Assembly: GCA_942491345.1 (NCBI GenBank)
Contig: CALOAN010000021.1
Coordinates: forward strand, 1-64,000
Origin: JAHEEL01 sp942491345
Lineage (GTDB): Bacteria > Actinomycetota > Acidimicrobiia > Spongiisociales > UBA5794
Direction of reading: 5' to 3'
Length of the DNA: 64,000 bases
Part shown: positions 45,866 through 54,393 of the stretch, in pieces
Numbering within the stretch: position 1 is the first letter of the stretch
Layout: the number at the start of each line of letters is the position of its first letter
Made by a program: the position numbers and the translations under genes
Notes under the pieces: generated by a model
What the model saw: the letters and a program-made list of their open reading frames with translations, nothing else
Databases searched by the model: none
What the model was told of the DNA's origin: nothing

Positions 45866-46120
45866 ATGGAACGAGGACGCCGCAAAACACGCGTCGGAGT
45901 CGTCGTTTCAGACGCCAGGGACAAGACGGTCACCGTCGAAGTCCGCGACTCCAAGCGCCACCCAAAGTACGGCAAGACCGTGCCGGTGAGGAAGCGATTC
46001 CACGCGCACGATGAAACGAACGACGCCAACGTTGGCGATACGGTGCGGATCATAGAGACCCGCCCGATCTCGAAGTCGAAGCACTGGCGCGTCGCTGAGG
46101 TCGTGGAGCGGGCAAGATGA
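45866..46120 (+). CDS. rpsQ: 30S ribosomal protein S17
   Basis: 84 aa; RKTRVGVVVSDARDKTVTVE, KRHPKYGKTVPVRKRFHAHD, GDTVRIIETRPISKSKHWRV. The ribosome site AAGGAGGAGG lies in the end of rpmC. Overlaps rplN by four bases. Confidence 0.95.
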   Translation: MERGRRKTRVGVVVSDARDKTVTVEVRDSKRHPKYGKTVPVRKRFHAHDETNDANVGDTVRIIETRPISKSKHWRVAEVVERAR

Positions 46121-46485
46121 TCCAACAGGAATCCAGGCTCAGGGTCGCCGACAACACCGGTGCCAAAGAAGTCCTGGTGATTCGCGTTCTCGGCGGATCG
46201 GGCAGGCGGTACGGCAGCCTCGGCGATACCGTCGTCTGCACGGTCAAGGACGCCACACCCGGTGGAACTGTCAAGAAGGGTGAGGTCGTCAGAGCCGTGG
46301 TCGTGCGGACGAAGAAGGAGAACCGTCGTCCGGACGGGACCTACATCCGTTTCGATGACAACGCCTGCGTGATCATCAACGACCAGCAGCAGCCCCGCGG
46401 TACCCGGATCTTCGGTCCGGTCGGCCGTGAGCTGCGCGAGAAGAAGTTCATGCGGATCGTGTCGCTGGCACCGGAGGTGCTGTGA
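46117..46485 (+). CDS. rplN: 50S ribosomal protein L14
   Basis: 122 aa; MIQQESRLRVADNTGAKEVL, VVVRTKKENRRPDGTYIRFD, GTRIFGPVGRELREKKFMRI and the ending SLAPEVL. Full length, first gene of the classical spc part. Confidence 0.97.
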   Translation: MIQQESRLRVADNTGAKEVLVIRVLGGSGRRYGSLGDTVVCTVKDATPGGTVKKGEVVRAVVVRTKKENRRPDGTYIRFDDNACVIINDQQQPRGTRIFGPVGRELREKKFMRIVSLAPEVL

Positions 46486-46790
46486 TGAAGCTGAAGAAAG
46501 GTGACACGGTGAAGGTCATCACCGGCAAAGATGCCGGCACGGAGTCGAAGATTGCCAAAGTCTTCCCCACCCGAAACAAGATCATCGTCGAAGGCGTCGC
46601 TACTGCGAAGCGCAGCCAGCGCGCTACCGGGCAGACGATGCAGGGCGGAATCATCGACAAGGACATGCCGATCGATGCCTCCAACGTCATGATCGTCTGT
46701 TCTGAGTGTGGACCAACTCGCATCGGTGCCAAGTTCGACGACGAAGGCCGCAAGTACCGCGTTTGCCGCAAATGCGGAGGTGAACTCTGA
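46485..46790 (+). CDS. rplX: 50S ribosomal protein L24
   Basis: 101 aa; MKLKKGDTVKVITGKDAGTE (KOW motif), then a C-terminal extension with two CxxC pairs (VCSECGPTRIG and VCRKCGGEL), the zinc-ribbon-like form of L24. ATG overlaps the rplN stop; GTG 46482 is an alternative one codon earlier. Confidence 0.95.
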   Translation: MKLKKGDTVKVITGKDAGTESKIAKVFPTRNKIIVEGVATAKRSQRATGQTMQGGIIDKDMPIDASNVMIVCSECGPTRIGAKFDDEGRKYRVCRKCGGEL

Positions 46791-47347
46791 TGACTCCCCG
46801 CCTAAAAGAGAAGTACAACGACGAGATCGCGGCTCAGCTCAAGGAAGACCTCGAGCTCGAGAATGCGATGCAGGTCCCGCGTCTCCTCAAAATCGTGGTG
46901 AACATGGGTGTCGGCGACGCCGCCCAGGACGCAAAACTGATGGACGGCGCAGTCGAAGATCTGCGAATCATCACCGGCCAACAGCCGAAGGTCACGATGG
47001 CTCGCAAGTCCATCTCGAACTTCAAGCTGCGCGAAGGTGTGCCGGTCGGCGCATCGGTCACGCTTCGTGGCGCCAGGATGTGGGAGTTTCTCGATCGACT
47101 CATCGCAACTGCGATCCCACGCATCAGGGACTTCCGCGGAATGAATCCAAAAGGGTTCGACGGCCGCGGCAACTACACCTTCGGTGTGACAGAACAGCTG
47201 ATCTTCCCAGAGATCGACTACGACAAGGTCGCCAAGGTCCGCGGTATGGACATCACGTTCGTGACCACGGCAGCAACCGACGAGCAAGGCAGGGCGCTAC
47301 TCGATGCCTTCGGGTTCCCGTTCCGCCGTCAACAGGCAGGTGTGTGA
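46790..47347 (+). CDS. rplE: 50S ribosomal protein L5
   Basis: 185 aa; RLKEKYNDEIAAQLKEDLEL, GQQPKVTMARKSISNFKLRE, GNYTFGVTEQLIFPEIDYDK. Binds 5S rRNA. TGATG coupling on both sides. Confidence 0.96.
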   Translation: MTPRLKEKYNDEIAAQLKEDLELENAMQVPRLLKIVVNMGVGDAAQDAKLMDGAVEDLRIITGQQPKVTMARKSISNFKLREGVPVGASVTLRGARMWEFLDRLIATAIPRIRDFRGMNPKGFDGRGNYTFGVTEQLIFPEIDYDKVAKVRGMDITFVTTAATDEQGRALLDAFGFPFRRQQAGV

Positions 47348-47652
47348 TGGCGAAGACATCGAAGATCGCCAAGAACAACAAACGGAGGGCAACGGTCGAC
47401 AGGTACGCCGAACGTCGCGCCGAGCTGGTCAAGGTCATCAAAGACCCCGACGCCTCATACGAGGACAAACGGGAGGCGTATCAGCAGATCGCCAAGATGC
47501 CGCGTGACGCCAGCGCAACCCGCTATCGCAACCGGTGCGGCGTAACGGGTCGTCCCCGTGGCTACTACCGCAAGTTCGGTATGTCGCGGTCGTCGTTGCG
47601 CGAACTCGCGCACGAGGGCGAACTCCCCGGTGTGAGAAAGGCTTCGTGGTAG
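47347..47652 (+). CDS. rpsN: 30S ribosomal protein S14, long zinc-free form
   Basis: 101 aa; MAKTSKIAKNNKRRATVDRY and RYRNRCGVTGRPRGYYRKFG ending GVRKASW. It lacks the two CxxC pairs of the short zinc-binding S14 and has the long N-terminal part. ATG overlaps the rplE stop. Confidence 0.95.
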   Translation: MAKTSKIAKNNKRRATVDRYAERRAELVKVIKDPDASYEDKREAYQQIAKMPRDASATRYRNRCGVTGRPRGYYRKFGMSRSSLRELAHEGELPGVRKASW

Positions 47653-47654
47653 TC

Positions 47655-48050
47655 ATGCAGTCTGATCCCATCGCCGACATGCTCACCCGGATTCGCAACG
47701 CGAACATCGCGCTGCATCCGGAGACGCGCATGCCGTCCTCGAAGTTGAAAGAAGAGATCGCCCGCATCCTCTCCGAAGAGGGTTACATCGACGGGTACGT
47801 GGTCGATGACGCTCGCGTCGGGAAGGAACTCACGGTGCGTCTGCGTTACGGCAGCGACAGGAAGCCGATTCTGGGTGGTCTCCAGCGTGTCTCGAAGCCC
47901 GGACGTCGCGTCTACAAGGGCGCGACCGACGTGCCTCGCGTCCGCGGCGGCATCGGTGTGGCAATCGTGTCGACGTCGGACGGCGTGATGACCGACCGCG
48001 AGGCTCGCCGACGCAAGGTCGGCGGCGAAGTCCTGTGCGAGGTTTGGTGA
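47655..48050 (+). CDS. rpsH: 30S ribosomal protein S8
   Basis: 131 aa; SDPIADMLTRIRNANIALHP, RVSKPGRRVYKGATDVPRVR, and the C-terminal GVMTDREARRRKVGGEVLCE VW. ATG 47655 chosen from the family start; the frame is open upstream into rpsN but there is no homology there. Confidence 0.95.
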   Translation: MQSDPIADMLTRIRNANIALHPETRMPSSKLKEEIARILSEEGYIDGYVVDDARVGKELTVRLRYGSDRKPILGGLQRVSKPGRRVYKGATDVPRVRGGIGVAIVSTSDGVMTDREARRRKVGGEVLCEVW

Positions 48051-48051
48051 C

Positions 48052-48591
48052 ATGAGCCGGATCGGAAAAGCACCAATCGAGCTGCCGTCGGGTGTTGAGT
48101 TGACGAACGAAGGCAATGTCGTTGTGGTCAAAGGACCGAAGGGTTCTCTCAGCCAGGAGATCGACCCGCGCGTCAGCCTGTCGATCGAAGGCGGCGTGGT
48201 CACCGTTGTCAGGGACAACGACGAGCGTGAAGTCCGGGCTCTGCACGGGCTCTATCGAGCCCTGATCGCCAACATGGTGATCGGCGTGTCTGCCGGATAC
48301 TCCAAGGAGCTTCAGGCGGTCGGCGTTGGCTATCGCGGCGCGCTGAAGGGCAGTACGCTCGAACTCCAGGTCGGATACTCACATCCCGTGGCGATCGAGG
48401 CTCCGGAGGGCATCACCTTCGAGGTCCCGGAGCCAACCAAGTTCATCGTCAGCGGGATCGATAAGCAACTCGTCGGTCAGGTCGCGGCCAACATCCGCGC
48501 CGTACGTCCGCCCGAGCCCTACAAGGGCAAAGGCATCCGCTACGTCGACGAGTACGTACGCCGCAAGGCCGGGAAAGCAGGAGCTGCCTGA
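48052..48591 (+). CDS. rplF: 50S ribosomal protein L6
   Basis: 179 aa; MSRIGKAPIELPSGVELTNE, the duplicated two-domain fold, and KGKGIRYVDEYVRRKAGKAG at the C-terminus. Located near the factor-binding site. TGATG coupling to rplR. Confidence 0.96.
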   Translation: MSRIGKAPIELPSGVELTNEGNVVVVKGPKGSLSQEIDPRVSLSIEGGVVTVVRDNDEREVRALHGLYRALIANMVIGVSAGYSKELQAVGVGYRGALKGSTLELQVGYSHPVAIEAPEGITFEVPEPTKFIVSGIDKQLVGQVAANIRAVRPPEPYKGKGIRYVDEYVRRKAGKAGAA

Positions 48592-48944
48592 TGAGAGGTT
48601 CACGCACAGATGCTCGGCGCCACCGCCATTTCCGGGTACGCAAGAAGGTCCACGGCACCGCAACACGCCCCCGGCTCGCGGTCTTCCGCAGCAATCGCTA
48701 CATCTACGCACAGATCATCGACGACGACCAGGGTGTCACCGTTGCAGCGGCATCTTCACGAGAGGGGAACCTCGCGAAGAAGACGCTCAATGTCGAAACT
48801 GCGAACAAGGTCGGGGAGCTGATCGGTTCCCGGGCGAAGGAAGCAGGGATTGAAGAGGTCGTCTTTGACCGGGGCGGCTTCGCGTACCACGGGCGCGTCA
48901 AGGCGCTGGCCGACGGAGCCCGCAAAGCCGGGCTGGAGTTCTAG
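48591..48944 (+). CDS. rplR: 50S ribosomal protein L18
   Basis: 117 aa; RHRHFRVRKKVHGTATRPRL, FRSNRYIYAQIIDDDQGVTV, and VFDRGGFAYHGRVKALADGA. Binds 5S rRNA with L5. Standard length. Confidence 0.96.
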   Translation: MRGSRTDARRHRHFRVRKKVHGTATRPRLAVFRSNRYIYAQIIDDDQGVTVAAASSREGNLAKKTLNVETANKVGELIGSRAKEAGIEEVVFDRGGFAYHGRVKALADGARKAGLEF

Positions 48945-48951
48945 GAGCGCT

Positions 48952-49554
48952 ATGACGACTCGAGATAACAGAGATCGCAACGACCGACGAGACCGCAGGG
49001 ACCGCCGCGAGCGCCGCGAGCCGGAGTTCGACGAGCGCGTCATCGCGATCAACCGTGTCGCCAAGGTCGTCAAAGGTGGGCGTCGTTTCTCATTCACCGC
49101 ACTCGTGACGGTCGGCAACGGCAACGGCAAGGTCGGGATCGGATACGGAAAGGCCAAAGAGGTCCCGATGGCGATCCAGAAGGGCATGGAGATCGCACGG
49201 AAGAACATGTTCGACGTGCCGATGGCCGGACAGACGATCATCCATGAAGTGATCGGCCAGCAGAGCGCCTCGCGGGTGCTCCTCAAGCCGGCGGCGCCCG
49301 GTACCGGCGTTATCGCCGGCGGCGCTGTTCGCCAGATCCTCGAAGCCGCCGGCATCAGTGACGTGCTATCCAAGTCGCTCGGCTCGCCGACCCACGTCAA
49401 TGTGGCGAAGGCGACCGTCAACGCGCTTCAGGCTCAGCAGCGTCCCGATGTGGTCGCCAAGGCCCGGGGCAAACGTCCAGAAGAGCTGTTCCCGCCTGCG
49501 CTGCTCGCGGCGTACCGGTCGGCCGAACTCATGAAGACCCAAGGCGGTAGCTGA
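48952..49554 (+). CDS. rpsE: 30S ribosomal protein S5
   Basis: 200 aa; a charged N-terminus rich in DRR/RDR triplets (residues 5-25), then EFDERVIAINRVAKVVKGGR, GNGNGKVGIGYGKAKEVPMA and PAAPGTGVIAGGAVRQILEA. ATG 48952, 7 bases after rplR, with AGGAGCG just before it. Confidence 0.95.
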   Translation: MTTRDNRDRNDRRDRRDRRERREPEFDERVIAINRVAKVVKGGRRFSFTALVTVGNGNGKVGIGYGKAKEVPMAIQKGMEIARKNMFDVPMAGQTIIHEVIGQQSASRVLLKPAAPGTGVIAGGAVRQILEAAGISDVLSKSLGSPTHVNVAKATVNALQAQQRPDVVAKARGKRPEELFPPALLAAYRSAELMKTQGGS

Positions 49555-49739
49555 TGGCCGAGAGTCTGAAGATCACGCTGGTGCGCAGCACAATCGGCGA
49601 GAAGCCCAAGATTCGCGCAACCGTAGAAAGCCTCGGGCTGCGCAAGATCAACAACACGACCTTGCGGCCCGACACACCGGATGTGCGCGGCATGGTGTTT
49701 CGTGCGAAGCACCTTCTCGACGTGGAGGAAATTGGATGA
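49554..49739 (+). CDS. rpmD: 50S ribosomal protein L30
   Basis: 61 aa; LKITLVRSTIGEKPKIRATV, SLGLRKINNTTLRPDTPDVR, GMVFRAKHLLDVEEIG. Complete and short as usual. Overlaps rpsE and rplO. Confidence 0.95.
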   Translation: MAESLKITLVRSTIGEKPKIRATVESLGLRKINNTTLRPDTPDVRGMVFRAKHLLDVEEIG

Positions 49740-50176
49740 AACTCCATCATCTCCGGCCCGCTGAAGGGTCGAAGAAGCGAAAGATCCGCGTTGGACGCGG
49801 CGAGTCCGGACGGCGCGGCAAGACCGCCGGTCGTGGCACGAAGGGCTTGAAGGCTCGGAGCAAAGTTCGGCGCGGTTTTGAGGGCGGGCAGATGCCCCTC
49901 CAGCGCCGGATGCCGAAGCTGCGTGGCTTCCGCAACCCGAACCGGGTTGAGTACACCGTGGTGAATGTTGAACGTCTCAATGACTTCGACGCAGGCACCA
50001 CGGTGACGGCGGACGACCTCCGCACCCGGGGCCTCGTGAAGCATCGCGGCAAGGTGAAAGTGCTCGGAGAGGGCGAAATCGACCGCGCCCTGACGATCAA
50101 AGCTCACGCATTCAGTCTCGGCGCCGTAGAGAAGATCAAGGCCGCGGGAGGATCGGTTGAGGTCATTCAGGACTAG
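49736..50176 (+). CDS. rplO: 50S ribosomal protein L15
   Basis: 146 aa; MKLHHLRPAEGSKKRKIRVG, GRGTKGLKARSKVRRGFEGG and QMPLQRRMPKLRGFRNPNRV. Late-assembly 23S rRNA binder. The gap of 57 bases to secY holds no gene. Confidence 0.96.
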   Translation: MKLHHLRPAEGSKKRKIRVGRGESGRRGKTAGRGTKGLKARSKVRRGFEGGQMPLQRRMPKLRGFRNPNRVEYTVVNVERLNDFDAGTTVTADDLRTRGLVKHRGKVKVLGEGEIDRALTIKAHAFSLGAVEKIKAAGGSVEVIQD

Positions 50177-50233
50177 TCATCCTCGAATCCTTACTACCGT
50201 GCCCACCGCAGGCAAGAGGAGCACCCGAACCAC

Positions 50234-51541
50234 ATGCTGACCGCCTTCAGGAACGCCTTCCGGATCCACGATCTACGGAACAAGATCCTCTTCACGCTGT
50301 TCATCTTCGTTCTCTACCGATTCGGGACCACGGTCCCGGTGCCCGGTGTCGATCTCGACGCCATCAAGGAGTTCACCGACGCTGCCACGACGAGCGGGTT
50401 CGTCGGCCTGCTGAATCTCTTCTCGGGTGGGGCGTTGACTCGCCTGTCGGTGTTTGCGCTGGGGATCATGCCGTACATCACGGCATCGATCATTCTGCAG
50501 CTGCTCGCCGTTGTGATCCCGAAGCTCCAAGCGCTCCAAGAAGAAGGCGAGACCGGCCGGAAGGTCATCACGCAGTGGACGAGGTATCTCACGGTCATCC
50601 TGGCGCTTCTTCAGTCGACGGGTTTCTCGTTCCTGTTCCACTCCGGTCAGCTGACCAACGGCATCGACCTGATCCCCGACTACACACCGCGCAATGTCAT
50701 CATCATCGTCGTCACGATGACGGCCGGCACGGCGCTGTTGATGTGGTTCGGCGAGCTGATCACGCAGCGTGGGATCGGCAATGGTATGTCGCTGCTGATC
50801 TTCGTTTCGATCATCTCCCAGATCCCGTCGCAGCTGGCGATCCTCAACGCCAACTCGCAGACCTACCAGTTCATCGTGATCGTTGCAGTCATGGTTTTGC
50901 TGACCGTTGGGATCATCTACATCGAGCAGGGCCAGCGCCGTATTCCCGTGCAGTTCTCGAAACGGGTCCGCGGCCGCAAGGTCATGGGCGGGCAGTCGAC
51001 GTACATTCCGTTGAAGGTAAACATGGCGGGTGTTATCCCCGTGATCTTCGCCACGTCGATCATGTACTTCCCTGCTCTCATCGCCTCGGTCCTGCCGCCT
51101 GAGGGTTGGGGCGCCACGGTTCGCAACTGGATCGACACGAACCTGCTCTCGTCGAGTGGTGGCGGGTTCTCTCCGAGCATCTGGTACATCCTCGTTCTGG
51201 CACTGCTCGTGGTGTTCTTCACCTACTTCTACACGGCGATTCAGTTCGATCCCGAGCGCCAGGCCGACATGATCCAGCGTCAGGGCGGCTTCATACCCGG
51301 GATCCGTCCGGGACGAGCGACCGTCAACTACCTGCAGTACGTGCTCAGCCGGATCACGCTTCCGGGTGCCCTGTACCTGGCTGTCGTCACGGTGCTGCCG
51401 TCCATCCTCGGGTACCTTTGGAATGTCCCCGTCGGGCTGTCCGGCGTCTCGATCATCATCGTGGCCGGCGTTGCCCTCGAGACGACCAAGCAGATCGAGT
51501 CACAGCTGATGATGCGCAACTACGAAGGGTTCTTGACGTAG
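50234..51541 (+). CDS. secY: Preprotein translocase subunit SecY
   Basis: 435 aa, ten membrane segments. N-terminal NAFRIHDLRNKILFTLFIFV, periplasmic/plug-region FSGGALTRLSVFALGIMPYI, the cytoplasmic loop GQRRIPVQFSKRVRGRKVMG that meets the ribosome and SecA, and FYTAIQFDPERQADMIQRQG. ATG start after a weak AAGAGG site. Forms the SecYEG channel with the SecE encoded at 22187. Confidence 0.97.
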   Translation: MLTAFRNAFRIHDLRNKILFTLFIFVLYRFGTTVPVPGVDLDAIKEFTDAATTSGFVGLLNLFSGGALTRLSVFALGIMPYITASIILQLLAVVIPKLQALQEEGETGRKVITQWTRYLTVILALLQSTGFSFLFHSGQLTNGIDLIPDYTPRNVIIIVVTMTAGTALLMWFGELITQRGIGNGMSLLIFVSIISQIPSQLAILNANSQTYQFIVIVAVMVLLTVGIIYIEQGQRRIPVQFSKRVRGRKVMGGQSTYIPLKVNMAGVIPVIFATSIMYFPALIASVLPPEGWGATVRNWIDTNLLSSSGGGFSPSIWYILVLALLVVFFTYFYTAIQFDPERQADMIQRQGGFIPGIRPGRATVNYLQYVLSRITLPGALYLAVVTVLPSILGYLWNVPVGLSGVSIIIVAGVALETTKQIESQLMMRNYEGFLT

Positions 51542-51604
51542 AGCGCCTGCGGCGCGGTAGTCGACTGCTCGACTCTGGCACGTTGCCCGCCGAGCGTGGC
51601 GGCG

Positions 51605-51670
51605 GAGACCCGAGACTTGAGATTTGAGACCGGGCTCCTGACGCCTGTCTCGTGTCTCGTGTCTCACATC
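51605..51670. repeat. Type B repeat, copy 3, between secY and adk
   Basis: GAGACCC, GAGACTT, GAGATTT, GAGACCG then TGTCTCG, TGTCTCG, TGTCTCACATC: direct units followed by their inverse, as in copies 1 and 2. A small type A remnant (GCGCCTGCGGCGCGGTAGTC) lies just before, at 51542-51563. The remaining gap up to adk shows nothing else. Confidence 0.75.
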
Positions 51671-51738
51671 TGCCCTGACCCGGCGGAACCGCAACCGTGG
51701 AGCGTTAACCTACGGAGCTCTTCAATCAGGAGCTTTTG

Positions 51739-52296
51739 ATGGGTAGACGCCTCTTGTTCCTTGGGCCCCCGGGGGGCGGCAAGGGAACACAAGCCAAGCT
51801 GGTCACGCGGGCACTCGGAATTCCTCACATCTCGACGGGAGAGATGCTGCGTGAGGCCAAGGAGTCGGGCAGCGAACTCGGGAAGCGCGCGGCGGAGTAC
51901 ATGGTCCTTGGTGATCTCGTCCCCGACGACGTCGTTGTCGCCCTCGTTGAGGAGCGCCTTGCCCGCGACGACGCGGCCGGCGGGTACCTCCTCGATGGAT
52001 TCCCTCGGAACCTCCGTCAGGCGGAGATCCTGACCGAGGTGGTCGGCGACGATGCCATCAACACAATCATCTACCTCTGTGTCGACGAAGACGAGGTCGT
52101 GCAGCGGTTGTTGAAGCGGGCCGAGATCGAAGGACGAAGCGACGACAACGAAGAGACGATCCGCCACCGCATCGAGGTGTTCCACGGTGAGACGGAGCCG
52201 CTCGTGACCTACTACGGGGATCGCGTCCGGCGGGTTGAGGGGACCGGTTCGGTCGAAGACATCTTCTGTCGCATTGCGTGTGAGCTGGCGTCTTGA
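51739..52296 (+). CDS. adk: Adenylate kinase, short-lid form
   Basis: 185 aa. P-loop GPPGGGKGTQAKLV at residues 8-21, the AMP-binding segment ISTGEMLREA, YLLDGFPRNLRQAE, and a short lid with no cysteines (RAEIEGRSDDNEETIRHR), as in other actinobacteria. Interconverts ATP + AMP and 2 ADP. ATG placed by AGGAG 7 bases upstream. Overlaps map by one base. Confidence 0.95.
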   Translation: MGRRLLFLGPPGGGKGTQAKLVTRALGIPHISTGEMLREAKESGSELGKRAAEYMVLGDLVPDDVVVALVEERLARDDAAGGYLLDGFPRNLRQAEILTEVVGDDAINTIIYLCVDEDEVVQRLLKRAEIEGRSDDNEETIRHRIEVFHGETEPLVTYYGDRVRRVEGTGSVEDIFCRIACELAS

Positions 52297-53072
52297 TGGT
52301 CGGAGCGAAGGTCATCTCGAAGAAGAAGCCGGATGACTTTGCAAAGATGGAGATCGCCGGGCAATGTGTGGCGGCGATGCACCAAGCCGTGAGGGAAGCG
52401 GCGGTCCCCGGCATCACGACGCGCGAGCTCGACGCGATAGCGGCCGAGGTCGTTCGTGAGCGCAGCTGCCGACCCTCGTTCCTCGGCTACCACGGGTTCC
52501 CCGCGACGATCTGTGCATCGCCGAACTCCGCAATCGTCCACGGCATCCCGGACGGTTACACGCTGCGCAGCGGCGACATCATTTCGATCGACGCCGGCGC
52601 GATCTACGAGGGATGGCACGGTGATGCGGCCTTCACGATGGCCATCGGCGACGTTCCCGATGAGGTGCGGCGCCTGTTGGTCGCAACCGAAGAAGCGCTG
52701 TGGAATGGGCTGCGCATGGCGCGGCCGGGCAATCGCCTCGGCGACGTCGGTCACGCGATCGAGGCAACGGCGAAACCCCACGGCTATGGGGTTGTCCGCG
52801 AGTACATCGGGCATGGGATCGGGCGCCAGATGCACGAGGCGCCAAATGTTCCGAACTACGGCGTGCCCGGCAAGGGCCTGAAGCTGAAGGCCGGGATGGC
52901 ACTCGCCATCGAACCGATGTTCAATCTCGGAACTGCCGAGACGGTGGTGCTAGACGATGGATGGACGGTGGTCACGGCAGACGGGGCGCCCTCGGCCCAT
53001 TTCGAGCACACCGTGCTCCTCACCGAAGACGGTCCGGTGGTTTCCACCGTCCCGGAGCCGATTCACCTCTGA
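52296..53072 (+). CDS. map: Type I methionine aminopeptidase
   Basis: 258 aa. Metal ligands are visible: D in SIDAGAIYEGW and GDAAFT, H in GHGIGRQMHE, E in ALAIEPMF and E in HFEHTVLL; substrate His in the YHGFPATIC region. Removes the initiator methionine in the cytoplasm. Last gene of the S10-spc block here; infA, rpmJ, rpsM, rpsK, rpsD, rpoA and rplQ, which commonly follow, are absent from the window. Confidence 0.95.
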   Translation: MVGAKVISKKKPDDFAKMEIAGQCVAAMHQAVREAAVPGITTRELDAIAAEVVRERSCRPSFLGYHGFPATICASPNSAIVHGIPDGYTLRSGDIISIDAGAIYEGWHGDAAFTMAIGDVPDEVRRLLVATEEALWNGLRMARPGNRLGDVGHAIEATAKPHGYGVVREYIGHGIGRQMHEAPNVPNYGVPGKGLKLKAGMALAIEPMFNLGTAETVVLDDGWTVVTADGAPSAHFEHTVLLTEDGPVVSTVPEPIHL

Positions 53073-53289
53073 CACCAGATCCGGTTCTTGCGGGGAAGGT
53101 GGATGCCGGTTTCCGTGAGTTGCACAAGAACGGAGGGGTGCGGCACGCAGATCCACTGAACTCTCAGCGAGGGTCGTTTGTCCCTTGTCTAGAGTCCGAG
53201 TTCGTCCGAAGATGGGCTGTTCGCGAAGCACGCGTCGGAGGTGACGCGGCGGCGCGAACGCAGGGTCCGTTCACACAAGGGAGTAGACG
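53073..53289. other. Boundary between map and the accessory cluster
   Basis: No clear gene. A short frame reading AGKVDAGFRELHKNGGVRHA looks faintly like a solute-binding-protein C-terminus but has no start. TTGTCTAGAGTC near 53177 resembles half of a GntR-type operator palindrome (TTGTCTAGACAA). Promoter of the following cluster is expected here but no good -35/-10 pair was found. The site ACAAGGGAG precedes the next ATG. Confidence 0.4.
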
Positions 53290-54387
53290 ATGGCGATCGA
53301 GGTCCGGAAAGTCGTACTCGAGAGTGTTGGCGACGCGTCAGGTCTCGCGGCGCTGATCGACGAAGGGGTCTTCGACGCCGACGGCGTCGTCGCTGTCGTC
53401 GGGAAGACGGAGGGGAACGGTGGCGTCAACGACTTCACCCGAATCCTCGCCGATCAGGCTTTCCGAAAGGTGCTGATGGAGAAGGGCACAAGGCCGGTCG
53501 AGGAAGTCGACGAGATCCCGATGGTCTGGTCGGGTGGTACCGACGGGATCCTCACTCCCCACGCCACCGTCTTCGCCAAGGTTGCCGATGACGATCCGGC
53601 GTCCGACGAACCGCGCCTCGCCGTCGGGTACGCGATGAGTGATGTCATCCTTCCGGAGGACATCGGTCGTCCGGCGATGGTGGAGAAGGTCGCCGAAGGT
53701 GTGCGGCGCGCCATGGTCGAAGCCGGTATCGAAGACCCGGCCGACGTGCACTACGTCCAGACGAAGACGCCGCTGCTGGTGATGGAGACCATCAACGATG
53801 CCAAAGCGCGAGGCCACACGGTTTTCACCGAAGATCCGCTCGAGTCGATGAACGTGTCCAACGGCACCTCTGCTCTTGGCATCGCTGTTGCGCTCGGGGA
53901 GATCGACATGCCGACGGCGGAGCAGATCGGACATGATCTCGACCTGTACTCCTCCGTTGCCTCCTGTTCTTCGGGTGTTGAGCTCGACCAGGCACAGACC
54001 GTTGTCGTTGGTAACGTGCCCGGCGCCGGCGGGAGGTACCGCATCGGACACGACGTGATGAAGGATGCGCTCGACCAGGAAGGCGTCTACCGAGCGATCC
54101 GGTCCGCCGGTCTGGACCTGCCAGAACGTGCCCGTGCCGAGGATCTCGACGGCAGGCTCGTCAACGTGTTCGTCAAGTGTGAAGCCGATCCGACATCCCG
54201 CCTGCGCGGACGCCGCCAGGTCTCGCTCGATGACTCCGACGTGCACCACCACCGTCACATCAAGGGTGCGGTCGGCGGGGTCGTCGCATCAGCGGTCGAC
54301 GACGCTGCGGTCTTCGTATCGGTTGCGGCATTGCACCAGGGCCCCAGCGGGGGCGGACCAGTCGCGGCCATCGTTGACCTCGGCTGA
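53290..54387 (+). CDS. Ring-opening amidohydrolase (barbiturase / cyanuric acid hydrolase family)
   Basis: 365 aa. The three-fold repeat structure of this family is visible with one Lys/Ser pair per unit: K39 (GKTEGNGGVNDFTR) and S81 (VWSGGTDG), K159 (VQTKTPLL) and S227/S228 (ASCSSGVELDQAQ), K296 (VFVKCEADP) and S334. VHHHRHIKGAVGG near 318-330 is also characteristic. Known members hydrolyse barbiturate to ureidomalonate or cyanurate to carboxybiuret; which one applies cannot be read from the sequence. It is followed after 6 bases by DUF2877, fdrA and DUF1116 genes, so its ureido-acid product is probably the substrate of that carbamoyltransferase. Confidence 0.88.
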   Translation: MAIEVRKVVLESVGDASGLAALIDEGVFDADGVVAVVGKTEGNGGVNDFTRILADQAFRKVLMEKGTRPVEEVDEIPMVWSGGTDGILTPHATVFAKVADDDPASDEPRLAVGYAMSDVILPEDIGRPAMVEKVAEGVRRAMVEAGIEDPADVHYVQTKTPLLVMETINDAKARGHTVFTEDPLESMNVSNGTSALGIAVALGEIDMPTAEQIGHDLDLYSSVASCSSGVELDQAQTVVVGNVPGAGGRYRIGHDVMKDALDQEGVYRAIRSAGLDLPERARAEDLDGRLVNVFVKCEADPTSRLRGRRQVSLDDSDVHHHRHIKGAVGGVVASAVDDAAVFVSVAALHQGPSGGGPVAAIVDLG

Positions 54388-54393
54388 ACCGAA

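Noticed and set aside
53073..53289. A small gene between map and the amidohydrolase
   Set aside because: The only protein-like frame (AGKVDAGFRELHKNG) has no start codon with a ribosome site and is out of frame with map.
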